From Methylocystaceae bacterium (GTDB lineage: Bacteria > Pseudomonadota > Alphaproteobacteria > Rhizobiales > Beijerinckiaceae): a stretch of DNA of 50,347 nucleotides. The notes under the pieces are model-generated. The model was not told the origin of the DNA, did no database searches, and saw nothing but the letters and a program-made list of their open reading frames with translations. The stretch lies in NCBI GenBank assembly GCA_014190435.1, contig BJGJ01000008.1:1-50347 (forward strand). Reading direction: 5' to 3'. Shown in pieces: positions 1-9,446 of the stretch; positions within the stretch are counted from its first letter, which is position 1; each line of letters opens with the position of its first letter. The position numbers and the translations under genes are program-made.

Positions 1-125
1 AATGCATTCGCAAATGCCAATTCAGCCGCTGAGCCGCGCGGACCCATAATCAAGTCGATATGCGCAACTTCATTGCCTTCGCCAACAAGCGACTCGCCAA
101 CAAGCATCTTATTAATCAAAGCCAT
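1..125 (-). CDS. fae: Formaldehyde-activating enzyme, N-terminal part (cut by window edge)
   Basis: Fae condenses formaldehyde with tetrahydromethanopterin to methylene-H4MPT in the cytoplasm, the entry step of H4MPT-linked formaldehyde oxidation. Only the first 41 codons are present. They read [20 protein letters not shown] and continue with an [12 protein letters not shown] block, which is the characteristic start of Fae (the [20 protein letters not shown] signature). The ATG at 125 is preceded by an AAGGGAAC ribosome binding site. The gene lies 185 bp downstream of mtdB on the same strand, so the two consecutive pathway enzymes are neighbours; the gap is long enough for a promoter of its own. 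The family has paralogues (Fae2, Fae3 and fusions), and the missing C-terminal three quarters would be needed to exclude one of them. Confidence 0.93.
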   Translation of the reverse strand, partial: MALINKMLVGESLVGEGNEVAHIDLIMGPRGSAAELAFANA

Positions 126-310
126 TTATGTTCCCTTTCCAAAGAACGAGACAAGCTGCCATCAAGAGCAGTTGTTTCGAGATAAACCAGACATTACAAA
201 ATGCTGGTTATGAGAAGCGTTACGATCAACACCGTAACACCGACTCAACTGTTTACGCTTAATCGATTCCTGCGAGACATCATCAGCAGGAAAAAGATGA
301 CGCGCGTATG

Positions 311-1201
311 TCAAACTAGCTGACGCGCTAAGGCGAAAGCATGGCGGAAGTCCAGGCACAGCGGCTTTTCCGCCGTAACCATTTGCTTAAAGAGTCCGGA
401 TTCTGTCCCGTATTTTATATTACCAATCGCTAGCGCGCCAATTCCTAGCGCCCCGTGAGAAGAAATTGTCATACCCATATCATGCAGGCCGCATCCCTCA
501 ACGCCCAGCGGCGGCACGGCATTCACGTCAGCAGCAATCAATAAATTCTTCGCTGCTTCCAAATCACTCTTCGAGAGAACTTGAACACCCGCACGCGCGG
601 CGCATAGGGCGATTTCATGCTGCAATAACAGGGCCCGTACCTGATCTGCAGAACTGCCATCAGCTGGCGTAACTTTTATGTTAAACCGCCGGCACATCTC
701 CTCTGCGAGCTTAGAAACGCGCTCAAGACCTGAATAGCCAACTACAGTCACCTGCGCGCCTTCGAGAGCAGCTATGACTGCCGAGCAATAGCCAACAACG
801 CCCGTGGCGCCATAGATAACAATTTTACTTCCCTTCAATTCACGTTGCTTTTTTTCACGCAATACTTTTTCAACGCTGGCGACCATCGCGCCTGCCGTTG
901 TGAAGGAACCGTAAGGATCGGCAAATAGAGAAACTTCAAAAGGCTTTAGGAGAGCTTTTTTTGCCTCTTCCAGCATATCGAGAGCAAGGACCGCATCACG
1001 CCCGGCGAAAAATATGCCAGTGCGCAAGGCTGCCGAGGGAGCACGAGAGAACATTGCGTCTTGCACTAAGGCCGTTACTTCATCCAATGTTACGTTGGTG
1101 TAAGGAACCGTTACATCAAAACCAGCGTCAATGGCCATGTTCACGTCGAAAGGGCTCATGTGCTTCAACGTGCTGAGCATGTGCAGAATTGCCTTGGCCA
1201 T
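311..1201 (-). CDS. mtdB: NAD(P)-dependent methylene-tetrahydromethanopterin dehydrogenase
   Basis: MtdB oxidises methylene-H4MPT to methenyl-H4MPT with NAD+ or NADP+, directly after Fae in formaldehyde oxidation. The 296-residue product has the normal length. The N-terminus (HMLSTLKHMSPFDVNMAIDAG) is the MtdB family block. A Rossmann nucleotide-binding segment with GATGVVGY lies near residues 130-140, and the C-terminal half carries the ADVNAVPPLGVEG and IGALAIGNIKY segments of the family. The MSPFDVNMAIDAGF start and the methylotroph context argue for MtdB over the NADP-specific MtdA, which also acts on tetrahydrofolate, but cofactor preference is not proven by sequence. Start ATG at 1201 has AAGGAATTC upstream. 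It precedes fae on the same strand. The 415-bp spacer to rpmB upstream contains a long palindrome that may be regulatory. Confidence 0.93.
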   Translation of the reverse strand: MAKAILHMLSTLKHMSPFDVNMAIDAGFDVTVPYTNVTLDEVTALVQDAMFSRAPSAALRTGIFFAGRDAVLALDMLEEAKKALLKPFEVSLFADPYGSFTTAGAMVASVEKVLREKKQRELKGSKIVIYGATGVVGYCSAVIAALEGAQVTVVGYSGLERVSKLAEEMCRRFNIKVTPADGSSADQVRALLLQHEIALCAARAGVQVLSKSDLEAAKNLLIAADVNAVPPLGVEGCGLHDMGMTISSHGALGIGALAIGNIKYGTESGLFKQMVTAEKPLCLDFRHAFALARQLV

Positions 1202-1416
1202 GAATTCCTTACCCTTTCTTTTTAATTAGCTGTGCGCTGCAGTGCGGGCGCGGCAGGACAGGCGCTCCGCAGTCGTTTTTCTTTAAACCAGGCGCGAGCG
1301 GCGCAAAGCGCTTCGATCCGCCCGGGGCGACGAGACAGGCTTAGAGCCCAGAAACGTTCGGATGTCCAGAGGCGTGCGACGCACAAAATAACCCTTCCCT
1401 TACCCTAATTTTTTTA

Positions 1417-1450
1417 CGACTATAAATTGATAAATATCAATTTATAGTCG
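1417..1450. promoter_or_regulatory. Perfect 16-bp inverted repeat with 2-nt centre
   Basis: The left arm CGACTATAAATTGATA (1417-1432) is followed by AA and then its exact reverse complement TATCAATTTATAGTCG (1435-1450). Neither side has a T-tract following the stem in the direction of transcription: T-rich sequence lies 5' of the left arm only. It is therefore not an intrinsic terminator. It ends 9 bp before the -35 of the rpmB promoter and lies 216 bp upstream of mtdB. A dimeric regulator operator is the simplest reading, but no regulator gene is adjacent. Confidence 0.6.
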
Positions 1451-1459
1451 TTTGGCTGG

Positions 1460-1489
1460 TTGACGCTTACCCAAATTTACACCTATAAG
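1460..1489 (+). promoter_or_regulatory. Probable sigma70-type promoter of rpmB
   Basis: TTGACG at 1460-1465 and TATAAG at 1484-1489 are separated by 18 bp, close to the bacterial housekeeping consensus. This would give an rpmB leader of about 120 nt. The adjacent palindrome would sit just upstream of the -35 box. Confidence 0.55.
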
Positions 1490-1616
1490 CCTCCCTAAGA
1501 GGGCTCGACGCTTGCTGCGGCGGGCCTTTTATTATCGTTTTCGCCATCGTAGAGGGTCGCGCAGGCCATAGGCTGCCCTTCCACATGGATGCAAGATCGG
1601 ATCGAAAGGAAATTTC

Positions 1617-1910
1617 ATGTCACGGCGCTGCGAATTGACCGGCAAAGGCGTGCAGACAGGAAATCTTGTCAGCCATTCCAACCATAAAACGCGCACGCGT
1701 TTTTTACCCAATCTTGTTAACGTCACGCTTGCCTCAGAGGCGCTTGCGCGTTCAGTTCGGCTCCGCATTTCTGCAGCCGCCCTGCGCTCGGTTGAGCACC
1801 GCGGCGGTTTAGATGCATTTCTAATAAAAGCGCGCATTGAAGAACTGTCTCAAAACGCACGCGATCTCAAGCGCGAGATTGAAAAGAAGCGGGCTGGCGC
1901 TGAAGCCTAA
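1617..1910 (+). CDS. rpmB: 50S ribosomal protein L28
   Basis: L28 is a structural protein of the large ribosomal subunit. The 97-residue product starts [20 protein letters not shown], the classic L28 N-terminus, continues with [18 protein letters not shown] and ends in a basic helical tail, as in other alphaproteobacteria, whose L28 is longer than that of E. coli. The start ATG is preceded by AAGGAAA. The gene is a single transcription unit: it has its own promoter upstream and a strong intrinsic terminator immediately downstream, and converges with thrS. Confidence 0.97.
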   Translation: MSRRCELTGKGVQTGNLVSHSNHKTRTRFLPNLVNVTLASEALARSVRLRISAAALRSVEHRGGLDAFLIKARIEELSQNARDLKREIEKKRAGAEA

Positions 1911-1935
1911 ATCAACGCCCAGAATTTTTAAGTTC

Positions 1936-1966
1936 AGCCCCGAAATTGTTTCGGGGCTTTTTATTT
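1936..1966 (+). terminator. Intrinsic terminator of rpmB
   Basis: AGCCCCGAAA (1936-1945), a 3-nt loop and TTTCGGGGCT (1949-1958) form a perfect 10-bp stem, followed by a T-rich tail. It lies 25 bp after the rpmB stop. The opposite strand has no T-tract after the stem, so it should terminate only rightward transcription. Confidence 0.9.
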
Positions 1967-1971
1967 GCTCT

Positions 1972-3903
1972 CTATATGACGAGATCGGGCGGGGAAGCCT
2001 CTCTTGCAAGTTGCGCCAAAGCTTCTTCTAGCGTGAGCTGAGTTTGCTGCTGCGAGCCCAAACGGCGAATAGAAACCGTACGCTCTGCTGCTTCTTTTTT
2101 ACCAACAACAAGCAAAACTGGAGTTTTTGCCAGAGAGTGCTCACGAACTTTGTATGTTATCTTCTCATTTCTTACATCAACATCTACGTTAAGAGTGAGC
2201 TTTCTCGCAGCAGATGCAATTTCGTAAGCATAGTCGTCAGCATCTTGCGTAATTGTGCAAATAACTATTTGCAGCGGCGAAAGCCACAAAGGCAGATGCC
2301 CTGCGTAATGTTCGATTAAAATGCCGGTAAATCTTTCCAACGAACCAAACATTGCTCGATGAATCATGACAGGCGTCTTTTTCTCGCTATCCGCACCTAT
2401 ATAGAATGCGCCAAAACGCACTGGTAAATTGAAATCAACTTGTGTCGTGCCGCATTGCCATTCGCGACCAATAGCGTCTCGTAAGGTATACTCTAGTTTT
2501 GGCCCGTAGAATGCGCCTTCCCCTTCCTGAATGCTGGTTTTTAGCCCACGGCGCGCCAGTTCATTCAGAACTTTAGACAAAGCCTCTTCCGCTTTGTCCC
2601 AAGCTTCATCCGAGCCAACTCTTTTTTCAGGTCGCGTAGATAATTTTACAACGACATCCTCAAAGCCAAAATCTTTGTAGATTGTAAGGATCAGATCATT
2701 AATTTTCAGCGCCTCTTCCATGATCTGATCTTCAGAGCAAAAAATATGGGCGTCATCTTGCGTAAAAGCGCGCACGCGCATCATGCCATGAAGCGCGCCG
2801 GAAGGCTCATAACGATGAACAACGCCAAATTCGGCAATTTTAACTGGCAAATCACGGTATGATTTCAAACCATTTTTAAAAATCTGAACATGTCCTGGAC
2901 AATTCATTGGTTTGAGGGCGAATATACGCTCATCCTCAGTTTTGGTGACGAACATATTCTCGCGATATGTCTGCCAATGACCTGATGTTTCCCACAAAGC
3001 GCGATCAAGAACTTGAGGCGTATTGACCTCGCTATATCCTGCGGTGTTTTGACGCCGCCGCATGTAGGCGACAAGCGTTTGAAACAAGGTCCATCCTTTT
3101 GGGTGCCAAAAAATCGCTCCTGGTCCCTCTTCTTGGAAGTGAAAGAGGTCCATTTCACGGCCCAGACGTCGATGGTCACGACGTTCAGCTTCCTCTAAGC
3201 GATGCAAATAAGCGTCAAGATCTTCTTGATTAGCCCATGCGGTGCCATAGATGCGCGACAGCATTGGTCTAGCTGAATCGCCTCTCCAATAGGCCCCTGC
3301 TACTTTCATTAATTTAAAAGCGCCGCCAATTTTTCCAACCGAAGGCAAGTGGGGCCCACGACATAAATCTAACCACTGACCTTGCTTATAAATTGACAAA
3401 GACTCATCGGATTTAATGCTATCAATCAATTCACCCTTGAAAGCTTCTCCCTTGGCGATGAACCAAGTTTTTGCGTCATTGCGCTGCCAAACCTCTCGCG
3501 TTATTTTTGCGTCCCGCGCAATAATTTCACGCATTTTCTTTTCAATTACCGGTAAATCTTCTAGCGTAAAGGGTTCAGTGCGATAAAAATCATAATAAAA
3601 TCCATTTTCAATAACGGGACCGATCGTCACTTGCGTTTCAGGATAAAGCTCTTGAACCGCCTCTGCTAATACATGTGCTGCGTCGTGACGAATAAGCTCT
3701 AATGCGCGTGGGTCATCGCGCGAAACAAACTCAACCTTTGCATTACGCTCAACTGCAGCATCAAGATCAACGAGAACGCCATCAAGCGTCATCGCCACCG
3801 TACGTTTCGCGAGAGAAGGAGAAATACTTTTGGCGATGTCGGTGCCAGAGACGCCAATATCAAAATGACGCGACGCCCCATCTGGAAAAGTAACGGAAAT
3901 CAT
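1972..3903 (-). CDS. thrS: Threonyl-tRNA synthetase
   Basis: ThrRS attaches threonine to tRNA-Thr and edits mischarged serine. The 643-residue length is normal. An N-terminal TGS domain (about residues 1-60) is followed by the editing domain with the HxxxH motif at residues 73-77 (HDAAH). The class II catalytic core contains motif 2 with [10 protein letters not shown] and the zinc Cys in KPMNCPGHV. The C-terminal anticodon-binding domain is complete. Start ATG at 3903 has CAGGAG seven bases upstream. It converges with rpmB. I saw no T-box or other clear leader in the 185 bp upstream, which ends at a tRNA gene. Confidence 0.98.
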   Translation of the reverse strand: MISVTFPDGASRHFDIGVSGTDIAKSISPSLAKRTVAMTLDGVLVDLDAAVERNAKVEFVSRDDPRALELIRHDAAHVLAEAVQELYPETQVTIGPVIENGFYYDFYRTEPFTLEDLPVIEKKMREIIARDAKITREVWQRNDAKTWFIAKGEAFKGELIDSIKSDESLSIYKQGQWLDLCRGPHLPSVGKIGGAFKLMKVAGAYWRGDSARPMLSRIYGTAWANQEDLDAYLHRLEEAERRDHRRLGREMDLFHFQEEGPGAIFWHPKGWTLFQTLVAYMRRRQNTAGYSEVNTPQVLDRALWETSGHWQTYRENMFVTKTEDERIFALKPMNCPGHVQIFKNGLKSYRDLPVKIAEFGVVHRYEPSGALHGMMRVRAFTQDDAHIFCSEDQIMEEALKINDLILTIYKDFGFEDVVVKLSTRPEKRVGSDEAWDKAEEALSKVLNELARRGLKTSIQEGEGAFYGPKLEYTLRDAIGREWQCGTTQVDFNLPVRFGAFYIGADSEKKTPVMIHRAMFGSLERFTGILIEHYAGHLPLWLSPLQIVICTITQDADDYAYEIASAARKLTLNVDVDVRNEKITYKVREHSLAKTPVLLVVGKKEAAERTVSIRRLGSQQQTQLTLEEALAQLAREASPPDLVI

Positions 3904-4088
3904 AAGTCGCTCCTGTCGCGCTCAATCACCGACACGGATCGGCGTAAGTCGCTGGGAATAAAAGAGGCTCCGTTTAAACCGACACGTCTTGAAGCGCAAT
4001 CTTGACGGCGGGTGAATCAGATCTCAAACGTCGACGTATTGAATATGGGCAAATGAGCCTCGGCGTTTAATATTCGCCTGAAGCCTAA

Positions 4089-4165
4089 TGGCGCGCCCGA
4101 AAGGATTCGAACCTCTGACCCCCAGATTCGTAGTCTGGTGCTCTATCCAGCTGAGCTACGGGCGC
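4089..4165 (-). tRNA. tRNA-Arg (anticodon ACG)
   Basis: Read on the minus strand, a 7-bp acceptor stem (GCGCCCG with CGGGCGC), a D arm containing AGCTCAGCTGGATAGAGC, an anticodon loop CTACGAA and a T arm with GGTTCGAATCC fold into a 77-nt tRNA. CCA is encoded at the 3' end. Anticodon ACG is normally edited to ICG and reads CGU, CGC and CGA. Confidence 0.97.
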
Positions 4166-4321
4166 ATTGGCCAATTCGCAGACCTGCTAAGGAAGATGCG
4201 ATAATGACACGGCTCGTTTACCGATTAGCGCGCACATTGGCAATAGCAAGGCTTTTGTTTTTGCCCTATCGCCCAGACCCCTGGCGAGATTTTAGACGAC
4301 ATGACGCCCAGAGAGGCCATA

Positions 4322-5089
4322 ATGGATGTATTTATCTCAAACGGCGTTACGATTGCATTTTCTGATCATGCACCTCACAACCTGGATCGGCGCGCACCGA
4401 TCCTTCTCATTCATGGCTTTGCCTCTACACAAGCGATTAATTGGCGTTATACCCATTGGATCAAAGCACTGACAGAAGATGGCCGTCGCGTCATTGCCTT
4501 TGACAATCGCGGCCATGGATTTTCTCAAAAACTCTACCAGCCATCCGACTATGCCTTGGAAAGCATGGCGAGGGATGCAGTAAATCTATTGAACCACCTC
4601 GGCATCGACTGTGCGGATATCATGGGATATTCGATGGGCGCGCGCATCGCGATAACAATTGCGCTTAGCTATCCTGAACGATTAAATCGCCTCATCTTAG
4701 GGGGCGTGGGCGAGCATCTCCTAAAAGATCCCGGCTTGCCCAATGGGCTCGCAGAGGCAATGGAAGCAGAAAGCGTGGAACATATTCCCTCCTCCATGCT
4801 TCAAATCTTTAGACGCTTTGCAGAAATCACTGGCGGCGATTTAAGGGCTCTTGCTGCCTGCGCAAGAGGCTTCCGTTCGGCCCTGGACCCGAAACGATTT
4901 ATCAAAATTACTGCGCCCGTCTTAATCTGCGTCGGCACCAAAGACGACGTTGCGGGCGATCCATATGTTTTCAAGCCTTTATTTAGCAACATCAAAATTG
5001 TTGATATTCCAGATCGCGACCACAATCGCACTGTCGGCGACCGTCTTTATCGCCAAGCCGTACTAGATTTTCTTGATAAGCCGCTTTGA
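4322..5089 (+). CDS. Alpha/beta-fold hydrolase
   Basis: A 255-residue single-domain alpha/beta hydrolase. The oxyanion HG is seen in LLIHGFAS, the nucleophile elbow is GYSMGA (Ser), a likely catalytic Asp lies in GTKDDVAGD and the His in DRDHNRTVG, so the triad looks intact. The DNRGHGFS block is typical of epoxide-hydrolase/esterase-like members. The ATG at 4322 is chosen over 4301 because AGAGAGG precedes it at good spacing. It has no signal peptide and should be cytoplasmic. It lies directly upstream of cysE in the same direction, an arrangement common in rhizobial relatives, but the substrate cannot be told from sequence. Confidence 0.85.
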   Translation: MDVFISNGVTIAFSDHAPHNLDRRAPILLIHGFASTQAINWRYTHWIKALTEDGRRVIAFDNRGHGFSQKLYQPSDYALESMARDAVNLLNHLGIDCADIMGYSMGARIAITIALSYPERLNRLILGGVGEHLLKDPGLPNGLAEAMEAESVEHIPSSMLQIFRRFAEITGGDLRALAACARGFRSALDPKRFIKITAPVLICVGTKDDVAGDPYVFKPLFSNIKIVDIPDRDHNRTVGDRLYRQAVLDFLDKPL

Positions 5090-5158
5090 GAAGTAATAAT
5101 CCAAGATGATTTGCATCGAGAAGACGCTTATAGATGCCGCCTGGCTGGAGCAATTGAA

Positions 5159-5998
5159 ATGCCCGCGAACTCACGCGAAGTAGGTGCCGAAATAATTGAT
5201 TTCCTAAAAGGAGATCCCTTGCTGGCGCGCATGCGCTTGGAGGCTGAAGACGTCTTACGCAGAGAGCCTGAACTTGGAGGCTTTATCCATGCGGCGATTT
5301 TGGCCCAGGAGACTGTCTTTGGGGTTGTCACGCATCGCGTAGCCCAACGCCTTGATCGCCCCGAGGCCTCCTACACCGCCATACGCCAAGCTTATGACGC
5401 TTATCTAGCTAATGATCCAACACTGCCCTCGGCCTTTCAGGCCGACCTTCTGGCTGTTTTAGAGCGCGATCCAGCCTGCACACGCCTGATCGAACCTGCG
5501 CTTTATTTTAAGGGATTTCACGCGCTCCAAACTCACCGACTTGCGCATTGGGCTTGGAACAATGGCCGGAGCGATTTTGCTTTGACACTACAAAGTCTCT
5601 CATCGCAAATTTTTCAAACTGATATTCACCCAGCAGCAAGAATTGGCCAGGGCGTCTTTATCGACCACGCAACAGGGGTCGTGATTGGCGCAACAAGCGT
5701 TATTGAAGATGATGTTTCTCTCCTTCACGGCGTGACGCTTGGGGGATCAGGCCGAGCTGAGGGAGAACGCCATCCAAAAGTACGCCGCGGCGTTCTGATT
5801 GGCGCCGGCGCAAAAATTCTTGGAAATATCGAAATTGGCCGCTGCGCTATGATTGCAGCTGGCTCTGTCGTGCTAGATCCGGTTCCTGCAAACAAGACCG
5901 TCGCCGGCGTGCCGGCGCGTATTGTTGGCGACGCAAAATGTGCTGAACCCGCCCTGGCCATGGATCAAATGCTCGCCGCGCTTGACGCCGGCGTTTAG
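5159..5998 (+). CDS. cysE: Serine O-acetyltransferase
   Basis: CysE makes O-acetylserine from serine and acetyl-CoA, the first step of cysteine synthesis. The product (279 residues from the ATG at 5159) has the N-terminal helical SATase domain with DPACTRLIEPALYFKGFHALQ-type sequence, then a left-handed beta-helix of hexapeptide repeats. The active-site segment is FIDHATGVVIG and the acetyl-CoA region is LHGVTLGGSG. A GGAG about nine bases upstream supports 5159; an in-frame TTG at 5111 would add 16 residues. It follows the hydrolase gene by about 70 bp and is probably co-transcribed with it. The C-terminal tail seen in feedback-inhibited CysE is present. Confidence 0.95.
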   Translation: MPANSREVGAEIIDFLKGDPLLARMRLEAEDVLRREPELGGFIHAAILAQETVFGVVTHRVAQRLDRPEASYTAIRQAYDAYLANDPTLPSAFQADLLAVLERDPACTRLIEPALYFKGFHALQTHRLAHWAWNNGRSDFALTLQSLSSQIFQTDIHPAARIGQGVFIDHATGVVIGATSVIEDDVSLLHGVTLGGSGRAEGERHPKVRRGVLIGAGAKILGNIEIGRCAMIAAGSVVLDPVPANKTVAGVPARIVGDAKCAEPALAMDQMLAALDAGV

Positions 5999-6013
5999 AA
6001 TAAAGAAACATCG

Positions 6014-6583
6014 ATGCGTTACTTTTTTTTATCATTTCTTATTTTAATTTCTATTGCGCTGAGCTTTGACTTACCACGCGCACGGGCTGCAGGCTGGCAT
6101 TATTATGACCCAGAATGTCCTGTATCCCTTGGTGATAAAACTATGAAATTTGTCGCAATGCAGCCCAAAAAAAATATAGACCGCGTGTGCGACGCCCTTC
6201 CCGATACTGGTCCCACAGTGATTGTGCTTGACGCTGGAGATCAAGAGCTTCGTGATATGACTTGGGATATTCGCATCCTCGACGCAAATAAGCCGATTGC
6301 TGAAGATAATCCTATTTCAATCGGCCATCTTACTGCGCAGAAATATCGCAATGGCATGGTAAATTTTGATCACAATTTTACGCGTGCCGGCAACTATATA
6401 CTTTACGCAAAACTCACGAGCGACGACGGGAAAAAAACATACATAGGCAAACATCTCTTTACTGTCGGGCTCGTTACCGAAAGTGAATTCTATATTTATA
6501 TTGCTTTTTCCATTTGCGTTTTCGCCGCTAGTTCTTTTGGATTGGTGAAGTGGCGACAAAGACGTTCACTTAACAAAGACTAG
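6014..6583 (+). CDS. Periplasmic protein with signal peptide and C-terminal membrane anchor, function unknown
   Basis: This 189-residue protein is not one I can name. Residues 1-25 form a signal peptide ending in ARAA. The mature part begins GWHYYDPECPV and holds two cysteines that could pair. A beta-rich domain follows (VIVLDAGDQELRD...WDIRILDA...GNYILYAKLTS), which reads like an immunoglobulin-like or YtkA-like fold. A transmembrane helix near residues 158-180 is followed by a short basic cytoplasmic tail (KWRQRRS). The domain should therefore face the periplasm. It starts 15 bp after cysE and ends 10 bp before the convergent parC, so it may be the last gene of the hydrolase-cysE unit. Function is not assigned. 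Confidence 0.8.
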   Translation: MRYFFLSFLILISIALSFDLPRARAAGWHYYDPECPVSLGDKTMKFVAMQPKKNIDRVCDALPDTGPTVIVLDAGDQELRDMTWDIRILDANKPIAEDNPISIGHLTAQKYRNGMVNFDHNFTRAGNYILYAKLTSDDGKKTYIGKHLFTVGLVTESEFYIYIAFSICVFAASSFGLVKWRQRRSLNKD

Positions 6584-6593
6584 GCCTCTTCAC

Positions 6594-8861
6594 TTAACCG
6601 CTAAAACGATTATTGCGTGGGAAACCTCTAGGAGGCAAACGTCCCGCTTCTGCTCTATGACCGATCCATTCTTTTAGCTCTGCTTTTGTGATCGTAAAGG
6701 TTCGGCCAGAAGTGTCAGTCCAACTCAGTCCATCTTTTAAAACAAAAGTTTTTGCATCTGATACGCCGCCATCTTTATATCTTTGCATCCGCACGCCCTT
6801 GCCCCGAGCCATGCGCGGTGCCTCATCTATAGGAAATAGTAGTAATTTTCTGTTCTCACCCACAATTGCGACATGATCGCCCTGCGCCGGAGCAACAACT
6901 TGAAGCTGCGCAGGACTCTCAACTGATAGAGCCGCGCGACCTTTGCGCGTAGATGAAAGAAGATCGTCTTGTGCAACAATGAAGCCGCGCCCATCACTAG
7001 CGATTAGCAACAAAGAGGCGCCGCTCTCATGCGGTAAAACGTGCGCTACTGTTGAGTCTTCATCAATGTCAGCATAGAGTCGGATTGGCTCTCCATGGCC
7101 ACGACCTCCCGGCAATTTAGATGCTTCCAAAGTATAGGCCTTGCCATTCGTCGCTAAAACGAGGATTTTTGACGTCGTCTGCACAAAGAAAGATACGCCA
7201 AGTTCATCATCTCCCTTGAAAGTCAGAGAGGAAAGATCTGGCATATGCCCCTTAAGCGCACGGATCCAGCCTTTTTTTGATATAACAAGGGTTATTGGCT
7301 CACGCTCAATCATAGCCTCTGCAAGATCAAGATTGATCGCTTCAGGCGCGGCCTCAAACGCTGTCCGCCGCTTTCCATTTACTGTTTGAGAGCCATAATT
7401 TTTTTTCAGTTCACGTATCTGCCATCCAATGACTTTCCATTGCTGTGTTTCGTCAGAAAGAAGCTCATCAATTTCTTTACGCTCCTTAGTTAAACTGTCT
7501 AGATCCTTGCGCAACGTCATTTCTTCGAGTTTACGCAAAGAACGCAGCCGAGTATCTAGAATATATTCAACCTGCATTTCAGATAATTTAAATAAAGCTT
7601 TGAGTTTACCCTTCGCGTCGTCTTCTTCACGAATAATGCGTATAACTTCATCAAGATTGAGAAAGACGACAATCATACCTTCAAGCTGTTCTAGACGCCG
7701 AACAATAGCGGCATGACGATGCTGTGATCGGCGCTGCAACACAGTTCTTCTGTGATCCAACCAGTGTATCAGAGCTTCATCTAATGAGAGAACGCGCGGT
7801 GTCACGCCATCGACAAGGACATTCATATTCATCGCAAAGCGCGACTCAAGCTCTGATAGCTTAAATAGAGTTTCCATCATAAGCTGTGGGTCGATGGCGC
7901 GCGTTCGAGGCTCGAAGACAATCCGAACATCCTCAGCCGATTCATCACGCACATCTGCTACCAGAGGCAGCTTACGCTCTGAAATTAATTCTGCTAATTT
8001 TTCGATTAACCGTGATTTTTGAACGCCATAAGGAATTTCTGTAACAACAATAACCCAGCCGCCTCTTTGTAATTCTTCTTTTTCCCAACGAGAGCGCACG
8101 CGGAAGGAGCCGCGACCAGTTCTGTATGCTTCAGCTATCTCCTCGCGCGTATCTACGATCACGCCGCCAGTAGGGAAATCTGGCCCTTGAACAAATTTAA
8201 GAAGATCGTCGCTTGTACCTTTACGATGAGAAATAAGGTAAAGCGCCGCATCACAAAGCTCTGACACATTATGCGGCGGTATAGAAGTCGCCATCCCAAC
8301 AGCGATACCCTGCGCGCCATTAGCAAGCAGATTAGGCAACGCTGAGGGTAAAACAATTGGTTCTTTCTCTTCTCCTGAATAATTAAGCGTGAAATCGATT
8401 GCATCTTCATCGATTCCTTCAAGCAACAATCGACTAACTGCCGTCATTCGCGCTTCGGTATATCGATAAGCGGCTGCAGAGTCCCCGTCTACGTTTCCAA
8501 AATTTCCCTGGCCATCAACAAGCGGATATCGAGACGAAAAATCCTGAGCCAGACGCACTAATGCATCATAAATGGCCTGATCGCCGTGAGGATGGAAAGA
8601 ACCCATCACATCACCAACAATTTTGGCGCATTTCTTGAACGGCGCGCCGGGATCTAACCTTAATATATGCATCCCGTATAAAATTCTTCGGTGAACGGGC
8701 TTCAAACCGTCTCTCACGTCTGGAAGCGCGCGTCCTGTTATTGTTGAAAGCGCATAACGTAAGTAACGCTCTTCAAGCGCTTCACGCAGGTCTATTGGTG
8801 TCGGCGTAGTTTCGACGCCACCAGTCTTGCCCTTACCTGCTGATCCGCTTTTTTGAGCCAT
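6594..8861 (-). CDS. parC: DNA topoisomerase IV subunit A
   Basis: ParC is the DNA-cleaving subunit of topoisomerase IV, which decatenates daughter chromosomes with ParE. The 755-residue length fits ParC rather than GyrA. The N-terminal breakage-reunion domain has [20 protein letters not shown] and the catalytic tyrosine in [10 protein letters not shown] (Tyr134). The quinolone-resistance segment reads [13 protein letters not shown], with Gln where E. coli ParC has Ser80. The C-terminal part is a reduced beta-pinwheel with repeats such as [18 protein letters not shown] rather than the full GyrA box set. The ATG at 8861 is preferred over the TTG at 8864. It converges with the membrane-anchored protein gene, with only a 10-bp gap. 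Confidence 0.95.
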   Translation of the reverse strand: MAQKSGSAGKGKTGGVETTPTPIDLREALEERYLRYALSTITGRALPDVRDGLKPVHRRILYGMHILRLDPGAPFKKCAKIVGDVMGSFHPHGDQAIYDALVRLAQDFSSRYPLVDGQGNFGNVDGDSAAAYRYTEARMTAVSRLLLEGIDEDAIDFTLNYSGEEKEPIVLPSALPNLLANGAQGIAVGMATSIPPHNVSELCDAALYLISHRKGTSDDLLKFVQGPDFPTGGVIVDTREEIAEAYRTGRGSFRVRSRWEKEELQRGGWVIVVTEIPYGVQKSRLIEKLAELISERKLPLVADVRDESAEDVRIVFEPRTRAIDPQLMMETLFKLSELESRFAMNMNVLVDGVTPRVLSLDEALIHWLDHRRTVLQRRSQHRHAAIVRRLEQLEGMIVVFLNLDEVIRIIREEDDAKGKLKALFKLSEMQVEYILDTRLRSLRKLEEMTLRKDLDSLTKERKEIDELLSDETQQWKVIGWQIRELKKNYGSQTVNGKRRTAFEAAPEAINLDLAEAMIEREPITLVISKKGWIRALKGHMPDLSSLTFKGDDELGVSFFVQTTSKILVLATNGKAYTLEASKLPGGRGHGEPIRLYADIDEDSTVAHVLPHESGASLLLIASDGRGFIVAQDDLLSSTRKGRAALSVESPAQLQVVAPAQGDHVAIVGENRKLLLFPIDEAPRMARGKGVRMQRYKDGGVSDAKTFVLKDGLSWTDTSGRTFTITKAELKEWIGHRAEAGRLPPRGFPRNNRFSG

Positions 8862-9180
8862 CAAGATGATCCTATATGCATGTCGTCATTTTGCAGAAAA
8901 TGTATAATTCATGTCTTAGAAATATCTTAGAAACAATTACTCGCAATACGAGCCATCTCTCAAGTCATTGAACACATGAGACTTTTGTTTCACCACGCGA
9001 TTCCCTGCGCATATCTAGGCTCTATTGCCTCTCTCCTTATGATGCAAGCGACCGCCTCGACCCAACCTTGATAAAAATATTCTCTCAGTCAATTTTTTAA
9101 ATAATTACGAATCTTGCTTGCGAGAACGCAGTAAAATCCTTAGAAGGCGCCATCAACGAAGCTGTAGCAATCGTGAATGA
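8862..9180. other. Divergent spacer between parC and a small secreted protein gene
   Basis: About 320 bp, AT-rich, lies between parC and the next gene. I found no convincing gene, RNA or strong hairpin in it. It must carry the promoters for both flanking genes, but no clear -35/-10 pair stood out. Confidence 0.5.
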
Positions 9181-9429
9181 ATGAAAAAATTCCTCGCCAT
9201 TTTTGCTTTAATAATGCTGGCGATCAGTCCCGCGGGCGCGGCAGAACCCCTTCTTGCTGCAAGCTCGACGCCTTTGCCTTCCGCTACCCAGGCTACAGGG
9301 AAAATCATCGAGCAGCCCAGAGCGGAAAATCCGCTACAGGCGCTGTGCCGAGAAATTTTTGTTGATGTGGATGAGGGCTACGGCGTTACCAGTAAGCAAC
9401 CGCGCACCGTCTGCGAAGAACCCCGGTAA
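9181..9429 (+). CDS. Small secreted protein of unknown function
   Basis: An 82-residue product with a clear signal peptide (MKKFLAIFALIMLAISPAGA, cleavage near residue 20-21) followed by a low-complexity Ala/Thr/Pro linker and a short C-terminal module CREIFVDVDEGYGVTSKQ ending in a second cysteine (TVCEEPR). The paired cysteines suggest a disulfide in the periplasm. Related short proteins with a CRE...VDEGYG module occur in rhizobial genomes as far as I recall, without known function. The gene stands alone, convergent with recO with a gap of 17 bp. Confidence 0.75.
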   Translation: MKKFLAIFALIMLAISPAGAAEPLLAASSTPLPSATQATGKIIEQPRAENPLQALCREIFVDVDEGYGVTSKQPRTVCEEPR

Positions 9430-9446
9430 AAAAGAGCGGGCTTAAT

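Larger units (their letters stand above)
1202..1616. other. Divergent mtdB/rpmB spacer
   Basis: This 415-bp gap separates mtdB (leftward) from rpmB (rightward). I see no gene in it. It holds a perfect inverted repeat at 1417-1450 and a sigma70-like promoter at 1460-1489, listed separately. The stretch 1240-1380 is more GC-rich than the rest and has no feature I recognise; it would include the 5' leader and promoter of mtdB. Confidence 0.6.

Noticed and set aside
162-359. 65-codon minus-strand frame between mtdB and fae
   Set aside because: It overlaps the mtdB 3' end in another frame and has no ribosome site or recognisable sequence.
1417-1450. Intrinsic terminator for mtdB-strand or rpmB-strand transcription
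   Set aside because: No T-tract follows the stem on either strand, and no gene ends into it.
2044-2319. 91-codon plus-strand frame inside thrS
   Set aside because: Shadow of the thrS coding frame; Cys/Asn/Arg-rich nonsense composition.
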